Assembly (NCBI RefSeq): GCF_016741775.1
Contig: NZ_JAERRK010000006.1
Coordinates: 372,001 to 436,000 of the forward strand
Source: Streptomyces actinomycinicus
Lineage (GTDB): Bacteria > Actinomycetota > Actinomycetes > Streptomycetales > Streptomycetaceae
Direction: 5' to 3'
DNA length: 64,000 nucleotides
Part shown: positions 17,067 to 26,980 of the stretch, in pieces
Layout: each line of letters begins with the position of its first letter
Numbering within the stretch: position 1 is the stretch's first letter
Made by a program: the position numbers and the translations under genes
Notes under the pieces: model-generated
Told to the model about the DNA's origin: nothing
The model's database searches: none
What the model saw: the letters and a program-made list of their open reading frames with translations, nothing else

Positions 17067-19339
17067 GCCGGACGCCACTGGACACGGTCGAGCACGCCGC
17101 CGCGACCCCCGACGTCACGCTGCCCTGGGCCGAACTCGGCCTGAAGAAGGACGAGTACGAGCGGGTGGTGGAGATCCTCGGCCGCCGCCCGACCGGCGCC
17201 GAGCTCGCCATGTACTCGGTCATGTGGTCCGAGCACTGCTCGTACAAGTCCTCCAAGGTCCACCTGCGCCAGTTCGGCGAGAAGGCGCCCGAGTCGGACG
17301 CGCTGCTCGTCGGCATCGGCGAGAACGCCGGTGTGGTGGACGTCGGCCAGGGTTACGCGGTCACCTTCAAGGTCGAGTCGCACAACCACCCGTCCTACGT
17401 CGAGCCCTACCAGGGCGCGGCCACGGGTGTCGGCGGCATCGTCCGCGACATCATCGCGATGGGCGCACGCCCGGTCGCGGTGGTGGACCCGCTGCGCTTC
17501 GGCGCCCCCGACCACCCCGACACCAAGCGCGTGCTGCCGGGCGTCGTCGCCGGCATCGGCGGCTACGGCAACTGCCTGGGCCTGCCCAACATCGGCGGCG
17601 AGGTCGTCTTCGACGCCTGCTACCAGGGCAACCCGCTGGTCAACGCCGGTGCCATCGGTGTGATGCGGCACGAGGACATCCACCTCGCCAAGGCCTCCGG
17701 CGCCGGCAACAAGGTCATCCTGTACGGCGCCCGGACCGGCGGTGACGGCATCGGCGGCGCGTCGATCCTCGCCTCCGAGACCTTCGACGACGCCAAGCCG
17801 TCGAAGCGCCCCGCGGTCCAGGTCGGCGACCCCTTCCAGGAGAAGCTCCTCATCGAGTGCACCCTGGAGGCGTTCCGGGAGAAGCTGGTCGTCGGCATCC
17901 AGGACCTCGGTGCCGCGGGTCTGTCCTGCGCCACCTCCGAGCTGGCCTCCAACGGCTCCGGCGGCATGCGCGTCACCCTGGACGACGTCCCGCTGCGCGA
18001 CTCGACCCTCTCGCCCGAGGAAATCCTCATGAGCGAGTCGCAGGAACGCATGTGCGCGGTCGTGGAACCGGAGAAGGTCGCCCGCTTCCTGGAGATCTGC
18101 GAGAAGTGGGACGTCATCGCCACCGTCATCGGTGAGGTGACCGACGGCGACCGGCTGGAGATCTTCTGGCACGGCGGGAAGATCGTCGACGTGGACCCGC
18201 GGACGGTCGCGCACGAGGGCCCGGTCTACGAGCGCCCGTACGCCCGTCCGGAGTGGCAGGACGCCCTCCAGGCGGACGACGCGAACAAGCTGCCCCGGCC
18301 GCAGACGAGCGAGGAGCTGAAGGACCAGGTCCTGAAGCTGGTGGCCTCGCCGAACCAGGCGTCGAAGAAGTGGATCACCTCGCAGTACGACCACTTCGTG
18401 CAGGGCAACACCGTCCTCGCCCAGCCGGAGGACTCCGGCATGATCCGCGTGGACGAGGAGACCGGCCTCGGCGTCGCCATCGCGACCGACGGCAACGGCC
18501 GCTACGCCAAGCTGGACCCGTACACCGGCGCCCAGCTGGCCCTGGCCGAGGCGTACCGCAACGTCGCCACGACCGGTGCCAAGCCGCTCGCGGTGTCCGA
18601 CTGCCTGAACTTCGGCTCGCCCGAGGACCCGGCGGTGATGTGGCAGTTCGCCGAGGCCGTGCGCGGCCTGGCGGACGGCTGCCAGCAGCTGGGCACCCCG
18701 GTGACCGGCGGCAACGTCTCGCTCTACAACCAGACGGGCGAGGTCGCCATCCACCCGACCCCGGTGGTGGCCGTGCTCGGCGTCATCGACGACGTCGCCC
18801 GCCGCACCCCGGTCGCCTTCCAGGAGGAGGGCCAGCTGATCTACCTCCTCGGCGACACCCGCGAGGAGTTCGGCGGCTCGGCCTGGTCCCAGGTGGTCCA
18901 CGACCACCTCGGCGGTCTGCCCCCGCAGGTCGACCTGGAGCGTGAACGGCTGCTGGCCGAGATCCTGATCTCCGCCTCCCGCGACGGCATGATCGACTCC
19001 GCGCACGACCTGTCCGACGGCGGTCTGGTCCAGGCGGTCGTGGAGTCCGCGCTGCTCGGCGGCAAGGGCGCCCGGCTGGTCGTCCCGGACGGCCTGGACG
19101 CCTTCACCTTCCTGTTCTCGGAGTCGGCCGGCCGTGCGATCGTCGCCGTGCCGCGCTCGGAGGAGGTCCGCTTCAACGACATGTGCGGTGCGCGTGGCCT
19201 GCCGGCCACCCGGATCGGTGTCGTGGACGGCGACGCGTCCGACGCACAGGCAGTGGTGGAGGTCCAGGGCGAGTTCTCCCTCTCCCTCGCCGAACTGCGC
19301 GAGGCGCACGAGGGCACTATCCCGGCGCTGCTGGCGTAG
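17063..19339 (+). CDS. purL: Phosphoribosylformylglycinamidine synthase subunit PurL (small type)
   Basis: A 758-residue synthetase subunit that converts FGAR to FGAM with ATP and PurQ-derived ammonia. Motifs are [16 protein letters not shown] (~50), [41 protein letters not shown] and [14 protein letters not shown] second pseudo-symmetric half contains [22 protein letters not shown] and [10 protein letters not shown]. The length matches the small (PurSQL) form rather than the ~1300-residue fused enzyme. It ends the operon, with a strong terminator following. Confidence 0.98.
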   Translation: MSRTPLDTVEHAAATPDVTLPWAELGLKKDEYERVVEILGRRPTGAELAMYSVMWSEHCSYKSSKVHLRQFGEKAPESDALLVGIGENAGVVDVGQGYAVTFKVESHNHPSYVEPYQGAATGVGGIVRDIIAMGARPVAVVDPLRFGAPDHPDTKRVLPGVVAGIGGYGNCLGLPNIGGEVVFDACYQGNPLVNAGAIGVMRHEDIHLAKASGAGNKVILYGARTGGDGIGGASILASETFDDAKPSKRPAVQVGDPFQEKLLIECTLEAFREKLVVGIQDLGAAGLSCATSELASNGSGGMRVTLDDVPLRDSTLSPEEILMSESQERMCAVVEPEKVARFLEICEKWDVIATVIGEVTDGDRLEIFWHGGKIVDVDPRTVAHEGPVYERPYARPEWQDALQADDANKLPRPQTSEELKDQVLKLVASPNQASKKWITSQYDHFVQGNTVLAQPEDSGMIRVDEETGLGVAIATDGNGRYAKLDPYTGAQLALAEAYRNVATTGAKPLAVSDCLNFGSPEDPAVMWQFAEAVRGLADGCQQLGTPVTGGNVSLYNQTGEVAIHPTPVVAVLGVIDDVARRTPVAFQEEGQLIYLLGDTREEFGGSAWSQVVHDHLGGLPPQVDLERERLLAEILISASRDGMIDSAHDLSDGGLVQAVVESALLGGKGARLVVPDGLDAFTFLFSESAGRAIVAVPRSEEVRFNDMCGARGLPATRIGVVDGDASDAQAVVEVQGEFSLSLAELREAHEGTIPALLA

Positions 19340-19364
19340 GCGCCTTCGGGCCGCAGGGCCGTGA

Positions 19365-19398
19365 GAAGGCCCCGTCCGGACCGCCGGACGGGGCCTTC
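19365..19398 (+). terminator. Terminator of the purSQL operon
   Basis: Perfect 15-bp stem GAAGGCCCCGTCCGG with loop ACCG, 25 bases after the purL stop. Confidence 0.85.
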
Positions 19399-19543
19399 CC
19401 CGTGTGGCCACGGGGTCGTGCGGCCACGGGTTCCTCCACCGGCCGCGCCGGCACGCTCCGGGGCGCCGACCGCGCCCGGCAGGCCTTCGACCGGGGCGAA
19501 AAGGGACTGAAGGACCACGCGGTCAGGGCATAGGCTCACGGCC
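19399..19543 (+). other. Spacer with coding-like tail, no recognised gene
   Basis: The frame ending at 19533 reads GADRARQAFDRGEKGLKDHAVRA then stop, which looks like the helical C-terminus of a protein, but no start or upstream domain is present. It may be a small gene remnant or chance. Confidence 0.25.
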
Positions 19544-20341
19544 ATGCCACCGGCCAAGAAACGCGCCCGCAGCTACGACCCCGCCAAGACCCGCGCCGCG
19601 GTCCTAGCCCAGCTCGGGAACGTACGCGAGGCCGTCCGTGGCCTCACGCCCGGGCAGCTCGCCCTGCCCACCCGGCTCGGCGACTGGACCGTACGGGACC
19701 TGGTCGCGCACATCGGCATGGCCGTCACGGCCGTGCACCGCGCCGCCGCCCGGCCCGCCCCGCCCAGGCAGGACGCCCAGGTCGTCCAGTGGCCCTTCGC
19801 CACCGCCGCCTCCGCCGACGCGATCTCCGATTTCACCCGGAACCTCGCCGCGGACCACCCCGACCTCGACGCCTACCTCACCGACGTGGACCGGAGCCTG
19901 CGCGCCCTGCTGGCCGAGCACTCCGGCGGCCGGCTCCTGGAGACCAGTGCGGGCGCCATGCCGCTGGACGACTACCTGGTCACCCGCACCGTCGAACTCG
20001 TCGTCCACACCGACGACCTGAACGCCGCCGTCGAAGGTCTCGGCGTGCCGTACGACCGGCAGGCCCTGGCCGCGGCCACCCGCCTGCTCGCCGACGCCCT
20101 CGCCCTGAAGGCGCCCGGCGCCTCCACCGAGGTCCGGGTGCCGCCGTACGCCGTCGTGCAGTGCGTCGAGGGACCCCGGCACACCCGCGGCACCCCGCCC
20201 AACGTCGTGGAGACCGACCCGCTGACCTGGATCCGGCTCGCCACCGGGCGCACGGCCTGGAAGGACGCCCTCGCCGGGGCGAAGGTCAGCGCGAGCGGGG
20301 AGCGGGCGGACATCGGGGAGCTGCTGCCGGTCATGACCTAG
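19544..20341 (+). CDS. DinB-like/maleylpyruvate isomerase-type protein with SCP-like tail
   Basis: A 265-residue protein. The N-terminal half is the MDMPI (mycothiol-dependent maleylpyruvate isomerase) four-helix fold: LTPGQLALPTRLGDWTVRDLVAHIG carries the conserved W-x(3-4)-DL-x-H segment, and DDYLVTRTVELVVHTDDL supplies the second His pair. Together these normally bind a metal. The C-terminal ~80 residues, with ETDPLTWIRLATGRTAW, match the sterol-carrier-like domain found in these actinobacterial proteins. The likely role is a mycothiol-dependent enzyme; the substrate is unknown. It starts at an ATG downstream of the purSQL terminator, so it has its own promoter. Confidence 0.75.
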   Translation: MPPAKKRARSYDPAKTRAAVLAQLGNVREAVRGLTPGQLALPTRLGDWTVRDLVAHIGMAVTAVHRAAARPAPPRQDAQVVQWPFATAASADAISDFTRNLAADHPDLDAYLTDVDRSLRALLAEHSGGRLLETSAGAMPLDDYLVTRTVELVVHTDDLNAAVEGLGVPYDRQALAAATRLLADALALKAPGASTEVRVPPYAVVQCVEGPRHTRGTPPNVVETDPLTWIRLATGRTAWKDALAGAKVSASGERADIGELLPVMT

Positions 20342-20376
20342 CGGAACCGGGCGTGCCGCCGGCCCGTCGAATCCGT

Positions 20377-20832
20377 ATGAACCGGTACAAGCAGTGCGTG
20401 ATCCTGACGGTGGCCGCCGTGCTTCTGCCGTGCGTGCCGGCCTGTGGCAGCGAGAAGGGGGACAGTGGTGCGGTGAAAGCCCAGCAGCCGGTGACCGGGA
20501 TCGACTGGCGGGTCGACGGCATCACCGTCGACGGCACGACCCGGCACGCGCCCGCCACCGCCCGGCTCCGCATCGACGAGGACGGCAGGGCGGCCGGCAA
20601 CCTCGGCTGCAACCGTTTCAGCGCCCGTGCCACCGTCGACGGCGACCGGATCACCATCGGTGACCTGCGCACCACGAAGATGGCCTGCGACCGGGACCGG
20701 ATGGACTTCGAGCGCGCCCTCGCCCGCGCCCTCACCACCGGGACGCTCACCGCGAGGACCGACGCGGCGAAGCTGACGCTCACCGACGGCGACGGCGACC
20801 GCGTCCACCTCAGCCGGAGCACACCCGAATGA
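20377..20832 (+). CDS. META-domain (HslJ-like) lipoprotein
   Basis: A 151-residue exported protein. Its signal sequence MNRYKQCVILTVAAVLLPC ends in the lipobox-like VPAC (~23). The mature part is a META/HslJ fold: ITVDGTTRHAPATARLRIDEDGRAAGNLGCNRFSARATVDGD, then IGDLRTTKMACDRDRMDFERALARAL. The GCNRF and TTKMAC Cys pair is conserved in the family. HslJ relatives are heat-inducible or envelope-stress proteins; function here is unknown. The ATG at 20377 gives the signal peptide; longer frames are not supported. Confidence 0.8.
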   Translation: MNRYKQCVILTVAAVLLPCVPACGSEKGDSGAVKAQQPVTGIDWRVDGITVDGTTRHAPATARLRIDEDGRAAGNLGCNRFSARATVDGDRITIGDLRTTKMACDRDRMDFERALARALTTGTLTARTDAAKLTLTDGDGDRVHLSRSTPE

Positions 20833-21019
20833 TGTGCGACACCTCACTCATGCCCGGGGTGAAAATACCCGCAACCGGTCCGTCCGGCGTGTCGGCGGGC
20901 CCGGGGGCACGCTGACGCGCCGCGTTGACCAGCGCAAACGCAGGAACGTCCAAGGTGATCGGAACGGCTCCGTCGGTTATGGGCACGATCCCCAATTCGG
21001 ACCAGTGGTCGACCTCGCC

Positions 21020-21025
21020 TACACT
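21020..21025 (+). promoter_or_regulatory. Candidate -10 box of purF (leaderless mRNA)
   Basis: TACACT ends 7 bases before the purF GTG. With transcription starting about there, the message would have no leader. No Shine-Dalgarno sequence is present before the GTG. Confidence 0.45.
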
Positions 21026-21032
21026 CGGTGGC

Positions 21033-22562
21033 GTGCCACGTGGTGACGGTCGACTCAATCACGATCTGCTTCCCGGCGAGAAGGGCCCCCAGGACGCTTG
21101 CGGCGTCTTCGGCGTCTGGGCTCCGGGGGAAGAGGTCGCAAAGCTCACGTACTTCGGGCTCTACGCCCTCCAGCACCGGGGTCAGGAATCCGCGGGAATC
21201 GCGGTCAGCAACGGCTCCCAGATCCTCGTCTTCAAGGACATGGGCCTGGTCTCCCAGGTCTTCGACGAGACCTCTCTCGGTTCGCTCCAGGGTCACATCG
21301 CGGTCGGACACGCCCGCTACTCGACCACCGGCGCCTCCGTGTGGGAGAACGCCCAGCCGACGTTCCGTGCCACCGCGCACGGCTCGATCGCGCTCGGCCA
21401 CAACGGCAACCTGGTCAACACGGCCCAGCTCGCCGAGATGGTCGCCGAGCTGCCGAACGACAACAACAGCCGCTCCACCCGGGTCGCGGCCACCAACGAC
21501 ACCGACCTGCTGACGGCCCTGCTGGCCGCCCAGGTCGACGAGGACGGCAAGCCGCTGACCATCGAGGAAGCGGCCCACCAGGTCCTTCCCCAGGTCCAGG
21601 GCGCCTTCTCGCTCGTCTTCATGGACGAGCACACCCTCTACACCGCCCGTGACCCGCAGGGCATCCGCCCGCTGGTCCTCGGCCGCCTGGAGCGCGGCTG
21701 GGTGGTCGCCTCCGAGTCCGCCGCCCTGGACATCTGCGGTGCCAGCTTCGTCCGCGAGATCGAGCCGGGCGAGTTCGTCGCCATCGACGAGAACGGCCTG
21801 CGCAGCTCGCGATTCGCAGAAGCGAAGCCCAAGGGCTGTGTCTTCGAGTACGTGTACCTGGCCCGCCCGGACACAGACATCGCCGGCCGGAACGTGTACC
21901 TCTCCCGCGTGGAGATGGGCCGCCGCCTGGCCAAGGAAGCCCCCGTCGAGGCCGACCTGGTCATAGCGACCCCGGAGTCCGGCACCCCGGCCGCCATCGG
22001 CTACGCCGAGGCCTCCGGCATCCCCTTCGGCAGCGGTCTGGTGAAGAACGCCTACGTGGGACGGACCTTCATCCAGCCGTCGCAGACCATCCGTCAGCTG
22101 GGCATCCGCCTGAAGCTGAACCCGCTGAAGGAAGTCATCAAGGGCAAGCGCCTGGTCGTCGTCGACGACTCGATCGTGCGCGGCAACACCCAGCGGGCCC
22201 TGGTCCGCATGCTGCGCGAGGCCGGTGCCGCCGAGGTCCACATCCGGATCTCCTCCCCGCCCGTGAAGTGGCCCTGCTTCTTCGGCATCGACTTCGCCAC
22301 GCGCGCGGAGCTGATCGCCAACGGCATGACCATCGAGGAGATCGGCACCAGCCTCGGCGCCGACTCGCTCGCCTACATCTCCATCGACGGCATGATCGAG
22401 GCGACGACCATCGCCAAGCCGAACCTGTGCCGCGCCTGCTTCGACGGCGAGTACCCGATGGAGCTGCCGGACCCGGAGCTGCTCGGCAAGCAGCTGCTGG
22501 AGACCGAGCTGGCGGCCGGTCCCGCCGCCACGGCCGCGGCCGACGCGATCCGTCGCCCGTAA
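21033..22562 (+). CDS. purF: Amidophosphoribosyltransferase
   Basis: A 509-residue enzyme for the committed purine step, PRPP plus glutamine to phosphoribosylamine. The N-terminal nucleophile hydrolase domain has Cys ~23 in QDACGVFGVW, so the first ~22 residues are a propeptide that must be cleaved. LQHRGQESAGIA, GHNGNLVN and TNDTDLL are glutaminase motifs. The phosphoribosyltransferase site is LVVVDDSIVRGNT. Four Cys in the C-terminal part (KWPCFFGIDF, LCRACFDGEYP and others) suggest the Bacillus-type Fe-S cluster. The GTG at 21033 gives the conserved N-terminus VPRGDGRLNHDLLPGEKG; the ATG at 20925 would add 36 residues lying across the promoter. Confidence 0.96.
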   Translation: MPRGDGRLNHDLLPGEKGPQDACGVFGVWAPGEEVAKLTYFGLYALQHRGQESAGIAVSNGSQILVFKDMGLVSQVFDETSLGSLQGHIAVGHARYSTTGASVWENAQPTFRATAHGSIALGHNGNLVNTAQLAEMVAELPNDNNSRSTRVAATNDTDLLTALLAAQVDEDGKPLTIEEAAHQVLPQVQGAFSLVFMDEHTLYTARDPQGIRPLVLGRLERGWVVASESAALDICGASFVREIEPGEFVAIDENGLRSSRFAEAKPKGCVFEYVYLARPDTDIAGRNVYLSRVEMGRRLAKEAPVEADLVIATPESGTPAAIGYAEASGIPFGSGLVKNAYVGRTFIQPSQTIRQLGIRLKLNPLKEVIKGKRLVVVDDSIVRGNTQRALVRMLREAGAAEVHIRISSPPVKWPCFFGIDFATRAELIANGMTIEEIGTSLGADSLAYISIDGMIEATTIAKPNLCRACFDGEYPMELPDPELLGKQLLETELAAGPAATAAADAIRRP

Positions 22563-22595
22563 CCGCCCGCGTACGACACGAAAGCTCTCACAGTC

Positions 22596-23690
22596 ATGTC
22601 TGCTGAATTCGATCAGCGTGCTCCGCACGCGGGAACTGGTGCCAGCTACGCAGCGGCGGGCGTCGACATCGAGGCGGGTGACCGCGCCGTCGAGCTGATG
22701 AAAGAGTGGGTGAAGAAGACCCAGCGCCCCGAGGTCCTGGGCGGCCTCGGCGGCTTCGCCGGGCTCTTCGACGCCTCCGCCCTCAAGCGCTACGAGCGCC
22801 CGCTGCTCGCCTCCGCCACCGACGGCGTCGGCACGAAGGTCGACATCGCGCGCCGCATGGGCGTCTACGACACCATCGGCCACGACCTGGTCGCCATGGT
22901 CATGGACGACATCGTGGTGTGCGGCGCCGAGCCGCTGTTCATGACGGACTACATCTGCGTCGGCAAGGTCCACCCCGAGCGCGTCGCGGCCATCGTGAAG
23001 GGCATCGCGGAGGGCTGTGTGCTGGCCGGCTGCGCCCTGGTGGGCGGCGAGACGGCCGAGCACCCGGGCCTGCTCGGCGAGGACGACTTCGACGTCGCCG
23101 GCGCCGGAACCGGCGTGGTGGAGGCCGACCGGCTGCTGGGCGCGGATCGCATCCGTACGGGCGACACCGTGATCGCCATGGCGTCCTCCGGGCTTCACTC
23201 GAACGGGTACTCCCTGGTCCGCCACGTCCTGCTGAACACGGCGGGCCTGGCCCTGGAGACCGAAGTCGCCGAGCTGGGCCGCAGCCTCGGCGAGGAACTG
23301 CTCGAGCCCACGAAGATCTACTCCCTGGACTGCCTGGCGCTGACCCGTACCGCCGAGGTGCACGCGTTCAGCCACATCACCGGCGGCGGCCTGGCCGCCA
23401 ACCTGGCCCGGGTGATCCCGGACGGCCTGCAGGCCGTGGTCGACCGGTCCACCTGGACCCCGGGTGCGATCTTCGACCTGGTCGGGAAGACCGGGAACGT
23501 CGAGCGCCTGGAGCTGGAGAAGACCCTGAACATGGGCGTCGGCATGATGGCGATCGTCCCGGCGGAGTCCACGGAGGTGGCCCTGGCCACCCTGGCCGAC
23601 CGCGGTGTCGAGGCGTGGGTGGCCGGCGAGATCACCGAGCGCGGTGCCAAGGAGACCGGTGCCGAGCTGGTGGGTGACTACGCCGTCTGA
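22596..23690 (+). CDS. purM: Phosphoribosylformylglycinamidine cyclo-ligase
   Basis: A 364-residue AIR synthetase that converts FGAM to AIR with ATP. Family motifs are SYAAAGVDIEAGDRAVE at the N-terminus, GGFAGLFD, DGVGTKVDIA, DLVAMVMDDIVVCGAEPLFMTDYI, GCALVGGETAEHPG, ASSGLHSNGYSLVR, FSHITGGGLAANL and MGVGMMAIVP. It lies 33 bases after purF on the same strand and is probably co-transcribed with it. A strong terminator follows. Confidence 0.98.
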   Translation: MSAEFDQRAPHAGTGASYAAAGVDIEAGDRAVELMKEWVKKTQRPEVLGGLGGFAGLFDASALKRYERPLLASATDGVGTKVDIARRMGVYDTIGHDLVAMVMDDIVVCGAEPLFMTDYICVGKVHPERVAAIVKGIAEGCVLAGCALVGGETAEHPGLLGEDDFDVAGAGTGVVEADRLLGADRIRTGDTVIAMASSGLHSNGYSLVRHVLLNTAGLALETEVAELGRSLGEELLEPTKIYSLDCLALTRTAEVHAFSHITGGGLAANLARVIPDGLQAVVDRSTWTPGAIFDLVGKTGNVERLELEKTLNMGVGMMAIVPAESTEVALATLADRGVEAWVAGEITERGAKETGAELVGDYAV

Positions 23691-23710
23691 CCGTGCGGAC
23701 AGCACAAAAG

Positions 23711-23737
23711 CCGGTCGGTGGCTCTGCCACCGACCGG
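23711..23737 (+). terminator. Terminator of purF-purM, shared with the DUF3073 gene
   Basis: Perfect 12-bp stem CCGGTCGGTGGC with loop TCT. It lies between the convergent purM and DUF3073 genes and can serve both. Confidence 0.8.
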
Positions 23738-23753
23738 ACGGGTCAATGCAAGG

Positions 23754-24002
23754 TCAAGCGCCGCGACGGTGCTGCGAGGGGTCCTCGTCCTCATCCTCGT
23801 CGTCGTCCTCGTAGAGGTCGGCGTACCGTGCATACAAGTCGTCGTCGTGCTCATCGTCCTCGAAGCGGTCACTGTTAGGCGACTGGTTCGACGTCGATGC
23901 GCCCAGCTCCTCGGCCAGGCGTGAGAGGTCTGTCCCACCGCTGTTGTACTTCAGCTGACGGGCAACCTTCGCCTGCTTGGCCTTGGCCCGGCCGCGCCCC
24001 AT
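23754..24002 (-). CDS. DUF3073 family protein
   Basis: An 82-residue protein conserved throughout actinobacteria. The basic N-terminus MGRGRAKAKQAKVARQLKY is followed by SGGTDLSRLAEELG and a strongly acidic C-terminus (YADLYEDDDEDEDEDP). The charge-segregated layout suggests binding to nucleic acid or ribosomes, but the function is not known. It is convergent with purM. Confidence 0.9.
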   Translation of the reverse strand: MGRGRAKAKQAKVARQLKYNSGGTDLSRLAEELGASTSNQSPNSDRFEDDEHDDDLYARYADLYEDDDEDEDEDPSQHRRGA

Positions 24003-24292
24003 GGCTCGACCCCCTCAACGACGGGGCTCGACGGCCCCAGAGTCTGACACGCGTTCATGATCTGGAACGGACTCTCCGTGGAGAGGCCGGTCCGTAGGGC
24101 TTCCACGGTACCTGAGCCCGCGCCCATACGGTACGTCGCCCGCAGCACGCGCGTGTGCCCAGCACCTTCGAGGCGCCCCGTCCTCGCTGGTCAGTGGCGA
24201 TTTTAACCACTTATCGGGGAACGACCCGCCGGTGGAAGTGAGAGTTCTCTCTAAGTTCCCGCCGACGGGTACCGCTCACCTGTTCGACGCTG
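24003..24292. other. Intergenic region between vdh and the DUF3073 gene
   Basis: About 290 bases with no gene. It contains the DUF3073 promoter and, near 24195-24265, a lower-GC stretch that follows the start-distal end of the region. I see no clear operator. Confidence 0.4.
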
Positions 24293-25399
24293 TCAGTGTC
24301 CGGCTCCGCGCGCACGACCCTCGGCCATCCGCTGCTCGGCGATCCGGTCGGCCGCCGCGGCCGGCGGAATACCGTCGTCCTTTGCGCGAGCGAATATGGC
24401 CAGCGTGGTGTCGAAGATCTTCGACGCCTTCGCCTTGCACCGGTCGAAGTCGAACCCGTGCAGCTCGTCCGCGACCTGGATGACCCCGCCGGCGTTCACC
24501 ACGTAGTCCGGCGCGTAGAGGATCCCCCGGTCCGCGAGGTCCTTCTCGACGCCCGGGTGGGCGAGCTGGTTGTTGGCCGCGCCGCACACCACCTTGGCGG
24601 TGAGGACCGGGACGGAGGCGTCGTTCAGGGCGCCGCCGAGGGCGCAGGGAGCGTAGATGTCCAGGCCCTCGACCCGGATCAGCTCCTCGGTGTCGGCGAC
24701 GGCCGTCACGCCCTCCGGGTACTGGTCGAGGATCCGCTGGACGGCGTCCGCGCGCACGTCCGTGATCACGACCTCGGCGCCCTCGTCGCGCAGGTGCCGC
24801 ACCAGGTGGTGGCCGACCTTGCCGACACCGGCCACACCGACCTTGCGGCCCCGCAGCAGCGGGTCGCCCCACAGGTGCTGGGCGGAGGCGCGCATGCCCT
24901 GGTAGACGCCGAAGGCGGTGAGCACGGAGGAGTCGCCGGCGCCGCCGTTCTCCGGGGAGCGGCCGGTGGTCCAGCGGCACTCACGGGCCACGACGTCCAT
25001 GTCGGCGACGTACGTGCCGACGTCGCACGCGGTGACGTAGCGCCCGCCGAGCGAGGCGACCATGCGCCCGTAGGCGAGGAGCAGGTCCTCGGTCTTGTCG
25101 CGCTCGGGGTCGCCGATGATCACGGCCTTGCCGCCGCCGTGGTCGAGCCCGGCCATGGCGTTCTTGTACGACATCCCGCGTGCCAGGTTGAGGGCGTCGG
25201 CCACGGCCTCGGCCTCGGTGGCGTACGGGTAGTAGCGGGTGCCGCCGAGGGCCGGGCCCAGGGCGGTGGAGTGGATGGCGATCACGGCCTTCAGGCCGGT
25301 GGCCTGATCCTGACAGAGCACAACCTGCTCATGGCCGCCCTGCTCCGAGTGGAACAGGGTGTGCAGGACATCAGCAGGCGCGCCGGTTACGTCGGTCAC
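24293..25399 (-). CDS. vdh: Valine dehydrogenase (Glu/Leu/Phe/Val dehydrogenase family)
   Basis: A 368-residue NAD-dependent branched-chain amino acid dehydrogenase. It oxidatively deaminates valine, leucine and isoleucine to 2-oxo acids, which supply branched fatty acids and polyketide starter units. Motifs are the substrate-binding LGGTRYYPY, catalytic Lys in [29 protein letters not shown], the Rossmann signature [13 protein letters not shown] and CGAANNQL. Length matches Streptomyces Vdh (~364). It is divergent from the unknown gene at 25600. Confidence 0.92.
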   Translation of the reverse strand: MTDVTGAPADVLHTLFHSEQGGHEQVVLCQDQATGLKAVIAIHSTALGPALGGTRYYPYATEAEAVADALNLARGMSYKNAMAGLDHGGGKAVIIGDPERDKTEDLLLAYGRMVASLGGRYVTACDVGTYVADMDVVARECRWTTGRSPENGGAGDSSVLTAFGVYQGMRASAQHLWGDPLLRGRKVGVAGVGKVGHHLVRHLRDEGAEVVITDVRADAVQRILDQYPEGVTAVADTEELIRVEGLDIYAPCALGGALNDASVPVLTAKVVCGAANNQLAHPGVEKDLADRGILYAPDYVVNAGGVIQVADELHGFDFDRCKAKASKIFDTTLAIFARAKDDGIPPAAAADRIAEQRMAEGRARGAGH

Positions 25400-25599
25400 T
25401 GTGGTGACTCCTGTGTAAATAGCGGCGAGTGGGGTCGGACCCCGTGCGGGTGGCGGGGTGCCGTGGCATGAGCGTAGAGCCTCGGCACGACCACCATCCG
25501 CGCAGTGTTCAGGATCACTCTTGCGCGCCTCTCGTGCACGTAGGGGCGTGGGACGATTTGCAAGGGTTTCGAGCCGGGTCCGATGGGGAGGGAGCAGGC

Positions 25600-26442
25600 G
25601 TGCCGAAGGTGTCCTCCGTGGTCGTCCCCTATGCCGCGTACCTGCGTGTGTACGAGCCGCTGGGCGCCTTCCCGGAACCGGAGCGCAGCCACTGGACGCG
25701 CTACGCCCGCCGCCCCGACCGCCCCACCTACCAGGACGAACTGCGGCGCTCCCTGGCCGACTTGCTGCCTACCCCGCCGGTCGCGGTGCCGGTGCACGAG
25801 AGCGGCGACGCCTTCGTGCTGGAGGTCGACGGGGTGGTCTGCGTGTGTCCCTGGCGGACCCGGCTGCGCGGCTGGCTGGCCCTGGACGAGCTGGCCGACG
25901 AACTGCCCCCCACCGTGCTGGACGCGGTGCTGCCGCCGCTGGTGCGCGACCAGGCGGCCCAGGACTACGAGCGCTGGCTCGCCCGCAACCCCGACGCCCG
26001 CCCGTGGATCCGCACCGCGACCTGGCAGGTGCCGCTGAACTGGTTCGTGCTGGTCTCGGACGAGGAGCGGCGGTACGACAAGGGGACCGCCGAGGTGCCC
26101 CCGCTGCTGCGCTACCGCACGCCCATGGTGCAGGCCAGGCGCCGGGTGGCGCGGGCGCTGCGCACCCTGAAGGACACCGTCGAGGAGGGCCCGCTGGTCG
26201 ACGGCCTGGTGGACGTGGGCCGCTGGCTGGAGGAGTTCCACCCGCGCTCGCTGGTGGAGCTGGACTACGGCGGCCTGGTGCACGTGCTGCCGGCGGGCGA
26301 GCTGGAGGACGACCACTCGGCGGCGGACGTGGCCGCCGGGATCGAGGCGCTGCGCCGGGGGGACGGGACGGCCGCGGGGGAGGCGTACGGTCGGCTGGTG
26401 GAGCGGTGGCGGGCGGTACGGGATCTGCGCTCGGCGAACTGA
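25600..26442 (+). CDS. Conserved Streptomyces protein of unknown function
   Basis: A 280-residue soluble protein with no signal peptide or membrane helix and no domain I can name. It begins [21 protein letters not shown] and is rich in Trp, Arg and Leu. The middle ([39 protein letters not shown]) and the end ([48 protein letters not shown]) look structured and helical. The GTG at 25600 is chosen because GGGGAGGG lies ~8 bases upstream; longer frames run into the vdh promoter. Conserved next to bldC in Streptomyces, so a developmental link is possible but unproven. Confidence 0.75.
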   Translation: MPKVSSVVVPYAAYLRVYEPLGAFPEPERSHWTRYARRPDRPTYQDELRRSLADLLPTPPVAVPVHESGDAFVLEVDGVVCVCPWRTRLRGWLALDELADELPPTVLDAVLPPLVRDQAAQDYERWLARNPDARPWIRTATWQVPLNWFVLVSDEERRYDKGTAEVPPLLRYRTPMVQARRRVARALRTLKDTVEEGPLVDGLVDVGRWLEEFHPRSLVELDYGGLVHVLPAGELEDDHSAADVAAGIEALRRGDGTAAGEAYGRLVERWRAVRDLRSAN

Positions 26443-26980
26443 GCGCGCCCGAGTCGAACATGGTGACGTACGTCACGGCCCAAACCGCGGCGAACCACGT
26501 ACGGTCTACGGCACTTGCCCATTTGACGGGACGTTGGTTCCGATCTGGACTTTTGTCTCAAGGGTGATGGACGGCACTTACCTGGCCCTTGCGCCTCTTG
26601 CCGCCCCTCGTGCCAAAATAGGACAAGGAGTCCGGGGAGGTCTCCTTCCGTCCAACTAAGCTCCACTGCGGGCGGATTCTCGGCATTGCGCGCTTTGGGG
26701 GGTCTCGTGGCTCCTGATCGTCCTGTGACTGATCGTCACAGTGGCGTGACTGTCCGCTATGGCATGGTCCATCGGCTTCCGTCGCTGATGAACACCTGGG
26801 AGGGCAATTCCATCGGTTTGGCCGACCGGGCTGGACAGATGGTGTAGTTGTAGTGCCGAGGACAAGCCGTTCGTCCTATAACCGACTCGACTCGCGTCCG
26901 CCATTTCGGGCAACGCGGGTCAAGGTGCAGAATTTAGAGGAAAGAACCGAGAAGGTTCGGTTCTCCCGAGGAGGCCGCTC
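26443..26980 (+). promoter_or_regulatory. Long upstream region of bldC with candidate BldD-type boxes
   Basis: 538 bases without a gene. A perfect palindrome GTGACGTACGTCAC lies at 26463-26476. TGACTGATCGTCA at 26726-26738, inside the larger inverted repeat CTGTGAC-N5-GTCACAG, has the TNAC-N5-GTNA spacing of BldD sites. TATAAC at 26877 could be a -10. BldD control of bldC is known in Streptomyces; assigning these boxes to it is inference. Confidence 0.45.
26943..26964 (+). promoter_or_regulatory. Leader hairpin next to the bldC ribosome binding site
   Basis: AGAACCGA and TCGGTTCT form an 8-bp stem with loop GAAGGT. It ends 3 bases before the Shine-Dalgarno sequence GAGGAGG (26968-26974). It could affect translation or mRNA stability. 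Confidence 0.45.

Noticed and set aside
16886..19411. 841-residue minus-strand ORF opposite purL
   Set aside because: Composition is typical of an antisense frame (Asp/Val/His/Leu bias) and the plus strand has all PurL motifs.
20925..21032. Longer PurF start at the upstream ATG
   Set aside because: Adds 36 residues across a -10-like box and is not the family N-terminus; Cys-23 numbering fits the GTG.
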